Source: Lineus longissimus
Taxonomy: Eukaryota > Nemertea > Pilidiophora > Heteronemertea > Lineidae
NCBI RefSeq assembly: GCF_910592395.1
Contig: NC_088313.1
Coordinates: 4,282,501 to 4,346,500 of the forward strand
Reading direction: 5' to 3'
DNA: 64,000 nucleotides
Made by a program: the position numbers and the translations under genes. The notes beneath the pieces are model-generated. The model saw only the letters and a list, made by a program, of their open reading frames with translations. It made no database searches and was not told the origin of the DNA. This document shows positions 31,987-44,190 of this stretch, one piece after another (positions within the stretch are counted from its first letter, which is position 1; each line of letters starts with the position of its first letter).

Positions 31987-33579
31987 AATATTTTCGTTTG
32001 TCTTGCTCCGAATACAAATCTATTTCCAGAAAATATTTGGCTCATCTACGTTTTTTGTTGAACGCTTCTCTCCCACGCCGAAAATAATATCAATTTCCAC
32101 ACGTACTGTTTGATTGTTAGTCGATCGAACGGGAAACGGGGGTGGTGTATGTTTTCATTTATCAAACCTGAGTCCTTCAAGTAAATTGAAAGACTCTTAT
32201 CAAACTAAGCACAAATAGCAAGTGTGGCGGTATTATGGACCAGTCGTACGAGGTTTAGTATCCAACTATCAATACATCAAAAATGACCAATGGCATTTAC
32301 AAGGGCATTATCACCAAGGACGGACACTTTCTCCGCAGGGACATTGTCTACTTTTACACCATCAACAGAAATCGCCCGTACAGGCGACAGTTCGCCATTA
32401 ACAGTTAAAAGGTATAGGGTACTCGATTCAAGCTCTTTGAAGAGAGGTTATTTTGACTCCACTCGGATGATGACTAATGATTTGATTTCTTTGTCATCAA
32501 TGTAACCATAGTGAAATCTGTTTACAGAGAGGTGTACTTTTTTCTTTGTCTTTCCACGTTGGTGCCCATCATGAAGCTGACTTTCATATTAAGGTTAAAG
32601 TAATTAGAATCGTCAGTATTAGGATAACGTCGATGATGGAATAGCAACGTCTAGTTAAAACATTGTCAAGATGTTGACTATAATTTCAAAGCTAAAGCAA
32701 ACAGGAAAATCACATTGTAACTCAAGCATACACGGGTTACATTCGACCTTTTCGTTAAACGGAAACAACTTTTACTGCAATTACATTAACTGCATTACGG
32801 ATTAAAGTGCTATTTCGCTTCAAATTATGATACTTTTAATCAATACACCAGGCAAAAACAGTCAGAAAAAAGTTTTTTTCATCAAATATTTGTGTATTTT
32901 TCCGAATGATGCGCTGCAGTTTGCTTTGGCAAATACATTAAATATTACGTTGGAAGAAAAAGAATCATACGTTATAATTCAATTACACATGTTATTCTTG
33001 TGATTGAGCAAAATTACATTCGAGACAGGACAATCCATTTCGTGATACTGAGTTTGACAGCAAGAGCTTTCTAGCATCATGCTGATGCAGTTTGCCAGTA
33101 TGTTCTATAAGAGATGAATATAGTCAAACTTTATCCTGCGATCGATGTTCCAGAGTCGTCATCTTCGATGAAGTGCGACGCTCCGAGATGTGATTGAATC
33201 AAAAAATGACATCCAAGGAACGTCATATCCTTATCCCTGTTTTGCCTTTAAATTGTTGTTCATCCATTGTTTCCTTGGTGGCCGAACCTAACAGCTTTCC
33301 GTCTATTCCGTAAAGAGCAGTTGAATTGATCTTCTGGTTACTAATGTCAATATATATGGTTTAGGATTTAACATTGATCTTGGAGGCAAGCTGTGTTTCA
33401 TGTAAAATAAACATCTTAAATATTACTACAAGAGCACTTTAATTCTGCCCCCCCCCCCAAAAAAAAATGTGTTTGCACCAATTAAAATGAAACGGCTAGG
33501 CGCCATTGTGCTCACCGTATAGATATTTGGTGCTTTGGAATTCATCCAGGTTTAGAAACATTGTACATGTATAGTATAT
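31987..33579. other. Spacer after D10
   Basis: Starts with a TM7 relic (32006-32136). It contains receptor-upstream-like text near 32540-32650 and 33150-33240 (cgacgctccgagatg) that leads to no gene, so another receptor has probably been lost here. A C-run followed by an A-run lies near 33450. No supported ORF. Confidence 0.5.
32006..32136 (+). pseudogene. Relic TM7 fragment behind D10
   Basis: tccgaatacaaatctatttc, then tggctcatctacg, aatatcaatttcc, tactgtttgattgttagtcg and atcgaacggg follow the order of the TM6 loop, TM7 and helix 8 codons. It lies 20 bp after the D10 stop. Confidence 0.7.
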
Positions 33580-34740
33580 AGGTGAAACCAAAGTCGGTAT
33601 GACATGTGATGTATCGTTGCTTGGAGTAAGTACCATAAGAATATCATCAAAAAAAAGTCAATAATAAACGAGATATTGCACGTTTTACCTATTTTAGTTT
33701 TGGCCTCCTGGTGGCAAAGTTGAGTACCAGATCAGATCGAAATTCGGTGTCCGAGGTTACATGACGTAGGGAGTCATGTGTACTACATTTTAAGTTCATA
33801 GCTTTAGTGGTTAAGAAACGTGCTCTAGTTACACCCAAACGACCAATTTACGTCATTTGACCTCTGTGACCTTGACAAGTACGTCAAATCAAAAACCTGT
33901 ATCATATGTGATGTATCCTTGCTAAGAGTATCTACCATAAAATTGTTACCAAAAACTAATCAGTAATAAGTGAGATATGGCACTATTCAAATTTTTGGTT
34001 TTGGCCCCCTGGTGGCCAAGTTAAGAATTAGACCGAACCGAAAATCAGTGTCACACGTCATCTGACCTAGGGGGGTCATGTGTACCAAGTTTAAAGTTCA
34101 TAGCTTCATAGTTAAGAAACGTGCCATTGTTACACACAAACGGCCAATTCACACCATTTGACCTCTGTGACCTTGAAAATAAGGTCAAATCAAAAACCCG
34201 TAGGATATGTGATGTATCCTTGCTCTGAGTACCTACCATAAAAGTAAAATTGAAAACAAATCACTATTAAGCGAGATATTCCACCTTTTTTACTTTTATT
34301 AGTTTTTGCCCCCTTGTGGCCAAGTCAAGAATCAGATCAGACCGAAATTCGGATTAGAGGTTATATGAGTTAGGGAGTCATGTGTACTAAATTTCAAGTT
34401 CATAGCTTTATTGGTTTGGAAACGTGCCACATTTACACTCAAACGGCAAATTTATGCCATTTGACCTCTGTGACCTTGAAAAGTAGGTCAAATCAAAAAC
34501 ACGTAAGGTTTGTGATATATCCTTGCTAGGAGAACCTACCATAAAAATTTCATCAAAAGCAAATCACTAATAAGTGAGATATCACACTATTTATGTCTTC
34601 AGTTTTGGCCCCCTAGTGGCCAAGTCAAGAATCAGACCGGACCGAAATTCAGTGTCAAAGGTCATCTGTCCTAGGGGGTCATGCATAAAAACTTTTGAGT
34701 CCATAGCCCTAGCGGTTGAGAAACGTGCCACTGTTTTAGA
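33580..34740. repeat. Four tandem units of about 301 bp
   Basis: Anchor words (a/t)tgtgatgtatc...ttgct recur at 33604, 33905, 34207 and about 34509. Each unit has the words ttttggccccctggtggcca and gttcatagctt, then gaaacgtgcca. The first three end with tttgacctctgtgaccttga and aggtcaaa-like text, an inverted pair of AGGTCA-type half-sites around TCAAGGTCA. The fourth unit runs into a gacgga simple repeat. Units differ by roughly 10-20 percent by eye, so the array is not recent. Confidence 0.85.
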
Positions 34741-34744
34741 AATA

Positions 34745-34830
34745 GGATACGAAGACGACGTCGACGGACCAACGGACAACTGATGACGGACGACGGACGA
34801 CGGACGACGACGGACGACGGACACTGCGGT
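34745..34830. repeat. GAC/GACGGA simple repeat
   Basis: gacggacgacggacgacgga and similar units end the 301-bp array, followed by actgcggtgttgtatagact. It looks like the tail of the dispersed element that carries the tandem units. Confidence 0.75.
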
Positions 34831-36545
34831 GTTGTATAGACTCCCCGACGGTGAGCCAAAAACTAGCCTATTAGCAGCTGTGTTTGCAATTCAGACCAGT
34901 CTGTCAGCGAGCTATCAAGGTGTACTGATTATCTAATCCGCCATAAACGTGTACATTTTGAAATGTATACATTTTTATGACGGCCAAGATGGTCAGAAGC
35001 GATGGGACGGCCAGAGGCGACTTACATTTTACGACGATGTTTTCATTCCAACATTCTCCCATTAAAATGTTGAAGGAAGACAACACGCAGGCCCAGGTGG
35101 GCAATGTGTCTTCTCCATCTCACTGTCGACACTACATTCACACTTGTTGGACTCGGGAGCCTAAATGTAAAGGTCACAGTGTCATTGCCTTACGTCCTGT
35201 CAAAACAGATCATTTACGTTAGTCGCAAATATATACACCAATCTTATATATTTTATTTAACAATATTAAGACATCAACCAAATAACCATTGCTCATCCAT
35301 CAATTTCAGATGTCGGCGGTGCCAGTCTACCGACAGGAGTAATGCCTTACTCATCCTGAACTTCAGGGCCTCTCACTTGACACTTATGACCAAGCTTCAT
35401 GCCCTAAGTTAACCCACAGACTTTCAGCGAGATTGCCGGCTGCTGTCTTACTTCATAGCATATTTGCCGTTTGATAATAAATTTGTACCATACTTTGTCT
35501 CATAAACGCATTTCAAATAAATGTTAAATAGCTTTCTAGTAACTCAAGTGATATTCTAATATCAGTTTTCATTGTTGTTAAGTGGTATATACCAACGTTT
35601 CTTTCAGATCGCGGGGGGTGGGGGGCGGGGGTTGGAGGTCAAAATGATGCTTATCGTGAAATAGCAAGAAATTCAACTTGTGTGGCCAAGCGTTTGAAAT
35701 TTCAGCAAATGTTAGCGCCATTTAGATGCGGTGATTGTTTGCAATGACCGCGTTGCTGGGAAAGATGTAATAGTCGTTTTGACGGGCGGAGTGCGAATCC
35801 TGCAACCATCGATTTAGTCCAGGGTCAGTAACGTGCACGAGAAAATGAGCACACGGTTGACCCTGGTAATCGACGATGTCCCTGACGTAGTCGGAGTACT
35901 TTACAAAAGGATAGAGCATGTATTGTGTATAAATAGCCAATATTAACCTTGTTTCATGTTCTAGCGTTAGAGGACATATCAGGCTTTCCAAAGATGATGA
36001 TGTGTTTCGTCTCGTTAATCCTTAGAGAAACCAGCCTGGTTACTCCAAGGCAAAGCTAAATATACTAAATTTAATATGTAACAGTCCAAAGAATTAGTTG
36101 GAAAAGTCGGGCTTCCTGTGACTTGTGTTACACGTGTTACCTTATACCCGAGTTAAAAAGGTTCTTATATTTCTTACGCGCCGCTTGATCAAAAGTTACA
36201 TATACACTGAATACGTCATTTGATGCTTCATCATGGATCTAGTTATGGATTGTTCGTGAATAAAGCTTAATATTTTACTTTCTGGCCGTTCTTCATGCCT
36301 CGCTGATGAAGAAAATAGATGGAGAGATCTGCGTGCGTTCTGGCAATAGGCTGGTTCAGATCCACAACTTACACGATTGCAAGTAAGATCATCGTCTGCA
36401 ACTCAATCACTGCTTCTAAACCTGACAAATCAAGTGTTGACCATGCGTTGAAATGTAAGTAGCATGTATATACATATAGTATGTGTATTGATGTTGAAAT
36501 TCACGCGGCAAGATCCGTTTATCTGTCTTCAATTTGACTACAGAA
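34831..36545. other. Spacer and 5' region of P1
   Basis: No supported gene. A G-rich run lies at about 35611-35635. An 89-codon minus-strand open frame at 35722-35991 is also open in the duplicate, but that follows from the recent duplication. Just before P1, gcaagtaagat near 36380 and tttgactacag ending at 36543 look like splice donor and acceptor sites of a leader intron. Confidence 0.45.
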
Positions 36546-37169
36546 ATGTCTTTTATAATGCCAAACGTTTCTTCTGTCGCCCCAGACAGCACGCTAGAAC
36601 ATGTCGTGGATGTCACAGTGTACATCGTAACAGTCGTGCTTCCACCAATGGTCATGGTCACTGGGCTTTTTGGCAACTTTCTCAGCTTCATCTTAATGAG
36701 CAAGAAGAAATACGAAAATAGTACGACATGCTTCTACATGCGCTGCATGGCCATCTTTGATTGTCTTTTCATTTACGGCAGAATGTTTCTAATGTATGTC
36801 CTTGCTATTGGTCCTCATCTTTTCGAAAATATGCAAGTTCGGGTGTCGTTTTGTTATTACTATTTCGTGAGTGCTGTTACGGGTTATGTCCTTTCCCCAT
36901 GGATTCTCGTCGTGATGGCTCTGGACCGGTTTATTGCGCTGAGATGGCCGCTGAAGGCGGCCTTAATCTGCACCATGCGGAGAGCGAAAATTACTGCAGC
37001 CGCCATTTTTGTTTTCGGCGTTATATTCGGTCTGCTGCAGCTTATACGTTTTTGGAACGAACGATACCTATTTTGGATGTGTCCATTAGGCCTGGACCCC
37101 CCCTTGGACGAAATATTTACGATGATTGAAGGAAGTTTCATTGCTTTCATACCCATCGCAAGCCTCTCG

Positions 37170-40100
37170 ACGCAAGGGCCCAACGCGCCGCGTAGCGGCA
37201 AAAAAGCGAAGCTGGCGAAACATTTATAACGGGTCACCGTCACTTATTATTGGACTTATAGCGCATTTACGGGGTTGCAACTATTTTGCTTTATAGTGTC
37301 ACCAGGAAAGAAAAGCATGCGACCTAACGCCGATCTATTTGTATAAAGTGATAATTGGAAGGTATATAGTAGGAAATATCAATAAAATAATCATTCCATG
37401 TCGTCTTTTGAGGGCATTTTTGATTGTAAAAAATATATGTGTACGTCACCGTAGTCTCTGCAATGATAATTTTATCAGAGCAGTCTCGCGCAAGTAGAAG
37501 TTCTTTACCTATTAGTTCTTCACTTATTAGTCTCAACGTCTGGCGCAAAGCCAGACGTTTTCCATTACGATTTCACTACGATGTTTGACAAGAAGGAGCA
37601 GTGCGCGAGATATGCTAATGAGCAGACTTCCCTCGCTTGAGTTTCTGAAGAATGTTCCATATCGCGCTAAGCTCATCACTATGACAGGCGTGCAGCGGTA
37701 GGTATCTGCTCCCCAACTTCCACCCTAATACGGTACAATAAGTTACCATTTGATGGGAATGGGACAATGCCCTCACTGTGTATGGAGTCATAGGGATAAG
37801 AAGACATTATTCATTAGTGTTGGTACAAGTGATTTTGCCCAAAAAGCATGCGCATTCAAAAAACAAAATATGCAAGGTATCACGTACATGACCATGACGA
37901 CGTGCAGAAAGTGCACTGGCCAGTGCATACCCTATGGCTATGTACTAGTAAACATGGTAAACATGAACAACATCATTATTCATCGGCAGTTCATTTTACT
38001 CCGAGCTTTTCCCGAAACATATAGCCATGATGATTAGGCCTACCATGTACCATGACCAATAACAGCACTAGATCATGTACCATGTCAACAAGTTCACATG
38101 AACCGTATAATCCCGCATGGCGCATGTGGGGCATGCGTCTAAACCAAAGCCCCAAAATCACTTGTTTTGGTCTATTTCACTTGTGTTTCCCCCGTCTCCC
38201 AGTCCATAATACATTTACAGTTTACAATCCCCGATCATGGCCCAACAAAAGGTCATCGGTTGACTAAAGGAACACAACTGTTCAATGGATTTATAGTTGA
38301 ATGCGATCAAACTACGTCTTTTCAATCGTGGATTGTAAACCCCATGGGCCTAGGGAAGGCCCTATAACAATACTTTCGACACAGTTATTATCTCCGCTGC
38401 CTCCACCATGTTACACACAGTGCTCACTGCTGATTCTAAAATGCGCCACCTAGTCAAAACAGGACATATGTTCTTCTAGGAATAGATCTCTTTCCAATAT
38501 TTCGTCATTCCACTATCGTCATCACCTCATCATACTTTCATTGACATTACAGGCACACATCCACAGAGCACTCTTCAAATCATCTACACAGTGGTTATCC
38601 AACTAGGATTATAAAGGTAATTTCTTAGCCCCACACAGTGGGTTTCAGTCTTGATAAAGGGGCACTATTGCTAGCAGCTAGGTAGGCAAGATAAAGTTAG
38701 ACGAAGTAGCCGATAGGGGTCTCTCACCCCTCAAAGTCCGTCACAACTATTCAAGCTTGTACAAGGAATACATGCAGCGCTGACTCTAACAAGACCCAAT
38801 GGGAATGTCGCACAGTCATCTGTCAAAAACAAGACCTATGTTGCAGTATGATCTCTTGCCAATATTTAATAATTGCACTATCGTCATCACCTCATCATAC
38901 TTCATTGACATTACAGGTACACATTGACATAGACCACTGTTGCAGTCAACGACACAGTCGCTATCCAAGTAGCATTTATAGAGGTACATGTAATTATCAT
39001 TATCATACCTCATTAGCATGTGAACCAATCACGTCGCGTCCTTTGCGATCACGGCAAAGCCTCATGGAATAATGTCTTTCACCGTTGAATAATTTTTCAT
39101 ATTCCATGCCTACAACTTCAATTTCTTCATATTCCATGGCTAGAAGTTCAATACTAATATAATATCCAAGATAAAGTTACAAGAAGTAGTCAATAGGGTT
39201 CTCTCACCTCTCACTGTATGTCCACACTATTCACGCTTGTACGAGGAATACATTCAATGCTGAATCTAACAACACCCAGGGCCCTTACTCTGTATATTAG
39301 TCACTGGAAGATGGCCCATTTCACTCCTTGCTTCTACTTCACCTATAGTCTCATTGCAAATGCCTCAGTTCTATGATATCACATTCACTTTCAGCTGTCA
39401 TGCAACGCAACAACTGTGCTATCTGCCATCGCACATCAACGAAGAAGTGCAGCCGCCCACATTCCACCTCACGTCTGTCCGACCAGCTGCAATCCTCGAG
39501 GACGCCCCACTGTACCACAATTTCACTACGATGTTTGACAAGAAGGAGCAGTGCGCGAGATAGGCAAATGAGCAGACTTCCCTTGCTTGAGTTTCGGAAG
39601 AATGTTCCATATCGCGCTAAGCTGACCACTGCTGACCATGACAGGCGTGCATTGGACTGGTACAGGTTGGAACTGAACATTGAATATGCTGGTGGTGACA
39701 CTTTCTGATGAGAAGTTGGTCGTGACTGATGCAGTATCCTTGGACTTGTCCACAGCATCGTTCAATCATTGCTCTCTGTGCTGCCTTGATTCTGTACTTA
39801 CCCAAATACTAAGACCAAATGCCTGTTGTCTGTGCTTTAAGAGAGACTGGCGCCATGCCTAGAGATATGACTGACCCCTATTGGCAAATTTGTATGACTT
39901 TATCTTGCCTACCTAGCTGCTGCCTATAGTCTCCCTTTAACTGCGGAGCACTTCAAAGTCGATAAAATGCCATGTTCCACCTTTTAATGTGTTCAGACCG
40001 CCATTTTCAAAATAATCAAGTCAGGACACTGCCTTCTAGTCTCATAATAAATTTTGCTTTCCTCAATAATAACATTTCTTCTTCTTCAATGCTTTCATCA

Positions 40101-40306
40101 TTCCAAACTTCTCCTCCTCTGACTTTTACAGGGGTACAGTCATGGCAATCAAAACCCAAATACTGAGACCAAATGCCTGTTGACTGTGCTTTAAGAGAGA
40201 CTGGCGCCATGCCTAGTCTCTCTTAAAGCACAGTCAACAGACACCAACCCCCTCAGACTCAGAAACCACAAACGCCCAACCCTTCCTGCTACCTTAATAC
40301 TTCTGG
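37170..40306. mobile_element. 3.1-kb insertion inside P1
   Basis: Absent from P2 and P3. No long ORF and no clear terminal repeats or target duplication. It is itself repetitive: 37571-37699 recurs at 39521-39652, about 38500-38760 resembles 38850-39270, and 38673-38697 is the exact reverse complement of 39897-39921. A perfect 25-bp hairpin with a 12-nt loop sits at 40178-40239. It may be a non-autonomous element or a block moved from elsewhere. Confidence 0.7.
40178..40239. repeat. Perfect 25-bp hairpin near the insertion end
   Basis: Arms 40178-40202 and 40215-40239 are exact reverse complements (tgttgactgtgctttaagag outward), with loop 40203-40214. A single-arm relative stands at about 39820-39845. 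It could be an inverted duplication at an element end, or a transcribed hairpin. Confidence 0.8.
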
Positions 40307-40669
40307 GTTTTCAATATAGGAATCCTAGTCGCCGTGCGTATCAGTAAACGGAATAAAGCACTGAATAAGTCAACCACTGAAAGTAAGGATTCGTCTTCAA
40401 TTACATTGGCTACTGTGATTTGCACCAGTGCATTCATAGCTTTCCAAGTTCCAGATAAAGTTTGCGATTTGTTTTGGGCCAACTGGAAAGAAGAGGCAAC
40501 TCTACAGATCCAACAGTTGCAGCGTTTGACATTGAACATCACCATCTTTCTTGAAACCTTAAACTATTGTCTCAATTCTTATCTCTACGTTTTGGCATGT
40601 AAAAGACTGAGAGGGGAGATGATTACTAAATTATTTTCACGGCGCTGCTGTAGGAATCTTGGCATCTGA

Positions 40670-41385
40670 TTGATAGGACCAGGTAACCAGGTCAAGGATA
40701 ACCGTCGAAAAACCCCCATCCCCTCTATGTTTTTCTTTATGATGGTTTTTATTGGCAAGAATCACAAAACCTATTGAATGATTTTCGCAATCCTCGGATG
40801 CTATCGGTCCGCGGACGGGATTAACGGAGAGGCGCCCGAACCTGCAGGAAATAAGATTATGGATAGTTTACTGATGAACTAGAAGAAGAACAAAAATGAT
40901 GAATTAAAATTTAATATGTAACAGTCCAAAGAATTAGTTGGAAAAGTTGAGCTTCCTGTGACTTGTGTTACACGTGTTACCTTGTACCCGAGTTAAAAAG
41001 GTTCTTATATTTCTTACGCGCCGCTTGATCAAAAGTTACATATACACTGAATACGTCATTTAATGCTTCATCATGGATCTAGTTATGGATTGTTCGTGAA
41101 TAAAGCTTAATATTTTACTTTCTGGCCGTTCTTCATGCCTCGCTGATGAAGAAAATAGATGGAGAGATCTGCGTGCGTTCTGGCAATAGGCTGGTTCAGA
41201 TCCACAACTTACACGATTGCAAGTAAGATCATCGTCTGCAACTCAATCACTGCTTCTAAACCTGACAAATCAAGTGTTGACCATGCGTTGAAATGTAAGT
41301 AGCATGTATATACATATAGTATGTGTATTGATGTTGAAATTCACGCGGCAAGATCCGTTTATCTGTCTTCAATTTGACTACAGAA
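40670..41385. repeat. 3' flank of P1 and duplicated 5' region of P2
   Basis: To 40909 the sequence matches the flank after P3. From about 40910 it repeats 36058-36545, the P1 upstream region, including the leader splice-like sites near 41220 and 41383. Confidence 0.7.
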
Positions 41386-42100
41386 ATGTCTTTTATAATG
41401 CCAAACGTTTCTTCTGTCGCCCCAGACAGCACGCTAGAACATGTCGTGGATGTCACAGTGTATATCGTAACAGTCGTGCTTCCACCAATGGTCATGGTCG
41501 CTGGGCTTTTTGGCAACTTTCTCAGCTTCATCTTAATGAGCAAGAAGAAATACGAAAATAGTACGACATGCTTCTACATGCGCTGTATGGCCATCTTTGA
41601 TTGTCTTTTCATTTACGGCAGAATGTTTCTGAGGTATCTCCTAGCTATTGGTCCTCATCTTTTCGAAAATATGCAAGTTCGGGTGTCGTTTTGTTATTAC
41701 TATTTCGTGAGTGCTGTTGCAGGTTATGTCCTTTCCCCATGGATTCTCGTCGTGATGGCTCTGGACCGGTTTATTGCGCTGAGATGGCCGCTGAAGGCGG
41801 CCTTAATCTGCACCATGCGAAGAGCGAAAATTACTGCAGCCGTCATTTTTGTTTTCGGCGTTATATTCGGTCTGCTGCAGCTTATACGTTTTTGGAACGA
41901 ACGATACCTATTTTGGGGAATGTGTCCATTAGGCCTGGATCCCCCTTGGACGAAATATTTACGATGATTGAAGGAAGTTTCATTGCTTTGATACCCATTG
42001 CAAGCCTCTCAGTTTTCAATATAGGAATCCTAGTGGCCGTGCATATCAGTAAACGGAATAAAGCACTGAATAAGTCAACCACTGAAAGTAATGATTCGTC
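41386..42100 (+). pseudogene. P2: class A GPCR (D-R-F family), frameshift and loss of TM6-TM7
   Basis: Tandem copy of P1. Open from 41386 through TM4 and ECL2, where the C-run after cattaggcctgga is short by one and shifts the frame near 41942. Homology continues through TM5 and ICL3 and ends after gattcgtc at 42100; TM6 and TM7 are absent. The frame after the shift ends at 42116 in unrelated sequence. The first 185 residues keep N1.50, D2.50, the C3.25 Cys and D-R-F. Confidence 0.85.
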
Positions 42101-44190
42101 AAGAACTAATTTCTGAAAGTAGTCCCTAAAGACCTTATGACTACCAACTGAAATGAACTAGTGATAATATCGCCTACTTGACTTATTTTTAGCAGAAAAT
42201 TGGTTAATTACCGCGTTGCAAAATCAATCTTCGATCTTTAGACTGGTCACACTGGGTATGCTGAAATATAGCCGGGTTCCCTGGCCAATTGCATGCGCAG
42301 AATACAACTGCGCAACTATACGTCACAGCCCGGGCTTTTGAATCGTCAAAAATTCAGTTCAATTTGCCTGTAGCGCCAACACGTGCCGAATACTAAAATA
42401 ATTCCATTACAAGTAAAAATTGAAAATTATCAAAATATATTCTGCCAGATGTGAAAACAATATTTCCTCTGTCGACCGAGGTATAAAGGAATGAAGTTTA
42501 AACTTCTCGATGACCTTATTCGCTTAATGTAGGTCGGATCGCCCTGATTTTTGGTTTCTGAGTTCATCTTGGGTTACGCCTAATATAGCAGCGTCAACGA
42601 AGTGCCTTGGCCTTGCGTTTACAAAATGCCCAAAAGTGAAACGGATGGAAGGACAGACACCATTCCCTTAGTAATATAATCAGCTTTGCTGACTTTGTCA
42701 GCTGAGCTAAAAACCGGAATTAAAGTACTGACTGGGTGTATAATCGTTCGGGTGCACTCTGCCGGCGCGCCGGAAAGGTTTCCCGCACCGGAGGTTGTGC
42801 GTACCAAAAATTAAAGGATATCGCTGGTTTCTACACGAGAGTTGAAACAAAACTGGAAAAACGTTAAACACTACCAAAACAATGTTAACCAGTGAACTAG
42901 GCGTTGAACACATTCATTTAGGGACTATGTATTAATTTCTTCAAGCCTGCAGTTGACATGGTGTTTGAAGAGATTTTATTTGCCGACAGCGTCGGACACT
43001 CTTTGCTAATTGCAGCTGATTCAAGGGAACGTTTCCTTCTCATATTGTTGTTTATCACTTTTGTACGGCATCGGTTCTGTTTTAACGTCCTTGATATGGA
43101 TACTAAATGCTGATTTAAGGAATAAATATTGTCTTCAACCGGGCGCAGCGGACACAGTAGATCTTCTGGAAATAAGCGATTGTTATTGCTGAAATAAAAC
43201 CGGTTTGACATGAATTGGGTCTTTCCAGCAGCCGCAGACACGCATGCGTTTTTCTACCGGTGTAGAAGTAGAATTTGACCACCTGGAAGGGGTGTCCGGT
43301 CCTAATTTGTATCCAGCGGATTATGGTGTGGCCCACATCTCTCAATTTCACCTAGAGTAAGGCGCGTACCTAGTGGCTGAATTATTTCCACGTTGGCGCC
43401 CATCCTAAGGTGATGGTTAAAGCAATTATAGAATCGCCAGTATTAGGATGATAACAACGATGAAGGAACAGCGACATCTAGTTTTATAATTATAAGACGC
43501 TGACATATAAATGTTATTTTGAAGCAAGATTTCGCCATTTTCTGTGTGTTAGCAAGATGACCTCGGGAACAGGGATGACTTTTCGAGGAAATCATACCTC
43601 GATCAGAGCCCAGCAGAGGCATGCCGTCGAGAATTGTTGAGGTGGTTCTCCAGGGTGAGATAAATTAGCGTAAAAATAGTCATCAATGGCCCTGGTCATA
43701 ACGAGTAGCCTTTGAATATCATCAAATCTATATATACATGTAGTGGAAGAAAATGCATTCAATTACAAATGGAAAGATGTTTTATAATTAACGAAACCTC
43801 CCTTCGTGAGAAGACAACCCTGATAGAGATTGACAGCCAGCTTTCTGGCTTGTTGGGGACCTTCCTGCAGGAAACAATGTGTCAGTATGTTATGTAAGAG
43901 ACCTCCTTTAACACGCAATGTTCTCGGAAGTTGTCATCTTCGAATAAAGGAAGACGCTCCGATATGTAACTGAATTTGGAAAATGACGTCGAGGGAACGC
44001 TCATTGTATTCGCCTATGACACCTGTTGCAGAGGGTTGATAGTTCAAGCCTTTAAGCTATGTAAGTGAATTGCGAATGGGACACATAATTATGAATGATT
44101 GTTTTCACAGAACTACGAAATCTCATACCGGTATCAGGAACTTAACGAAATGTTTCATATTCATGAGGCAAGCTCTTGCTGGTAATGAGG
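42101..44190. repeat. Spacer before X11
   Basis: Unique sequence to about 42690. Then receptor-type spacer matching 14870-17100 and 2790-4200: gcgcgccggaaaggtttccc near 42767, and the upstream module with a TATA element at 43729. Short frames are not conserved and are not called. Confidence 0.55.
43729..43737 (+). promoter_or_regulatory. TATA-like element upstream of X11
   Basis: TATATATAC, the same form as before A5, in the upstream module of a receptor that is now broken. Confidence 0.35.

Larger units (their letters stand above)
36546..40669 (+). pseudogene. P1: class A GPCR (D-R-F family) split by a 3.1-kb insertion
   Basis: 36546-37169 encodes residues up to the start of TM5, and 40307-40669 encodes the rest. 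Removing the 3137 bp between them restores 987 nt without a shift (328 residues); the 9-nt difference from P3 is two in-frame losses (S-A near residue 14, and the Gly before M-C-P). The insertion is thus the only disabling change seen. No donor GT or acceptor AG stands at the junctions, so it is not a spliced intron. Upstream is identical in layout to P2 and P3. Confidence 0.85.
28541..40909. repeat. Segmental duplication, left copy
   Basis: Matches 47319-56569 at near identity over about 9.2 kb, once the 3.1-kb insertion at 37170 is set aside. Offsets stay at 18777-18784. The left edge is inside TM7 of B8 (matching B12); the right edge is at gaattaaaa near 40909, where the P2 duplication starts. 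It carries the end of B8, C9, D10, the 301-bp repeats and P1. Confidence 0.9.

Noticed and set aside
33580-34740. A CRISPR-like array
   Set aside because: The units are 301 bp and diverged without short constant repeats and unique spacers, and the genome is eukaryotic.
35722-35991. 89-codon minus-strand gene upstream of P1, open also in the duplicate
   Set aside because: The duplicate is too recent to prove conservation, and no motif, start context or neighbour supports it.
37170-40306. The P1 insertion as a spliced intron
   Set aside because: No GT at the left joint and no AG at the right joint, and P3 has uninterrupted coding at this point.
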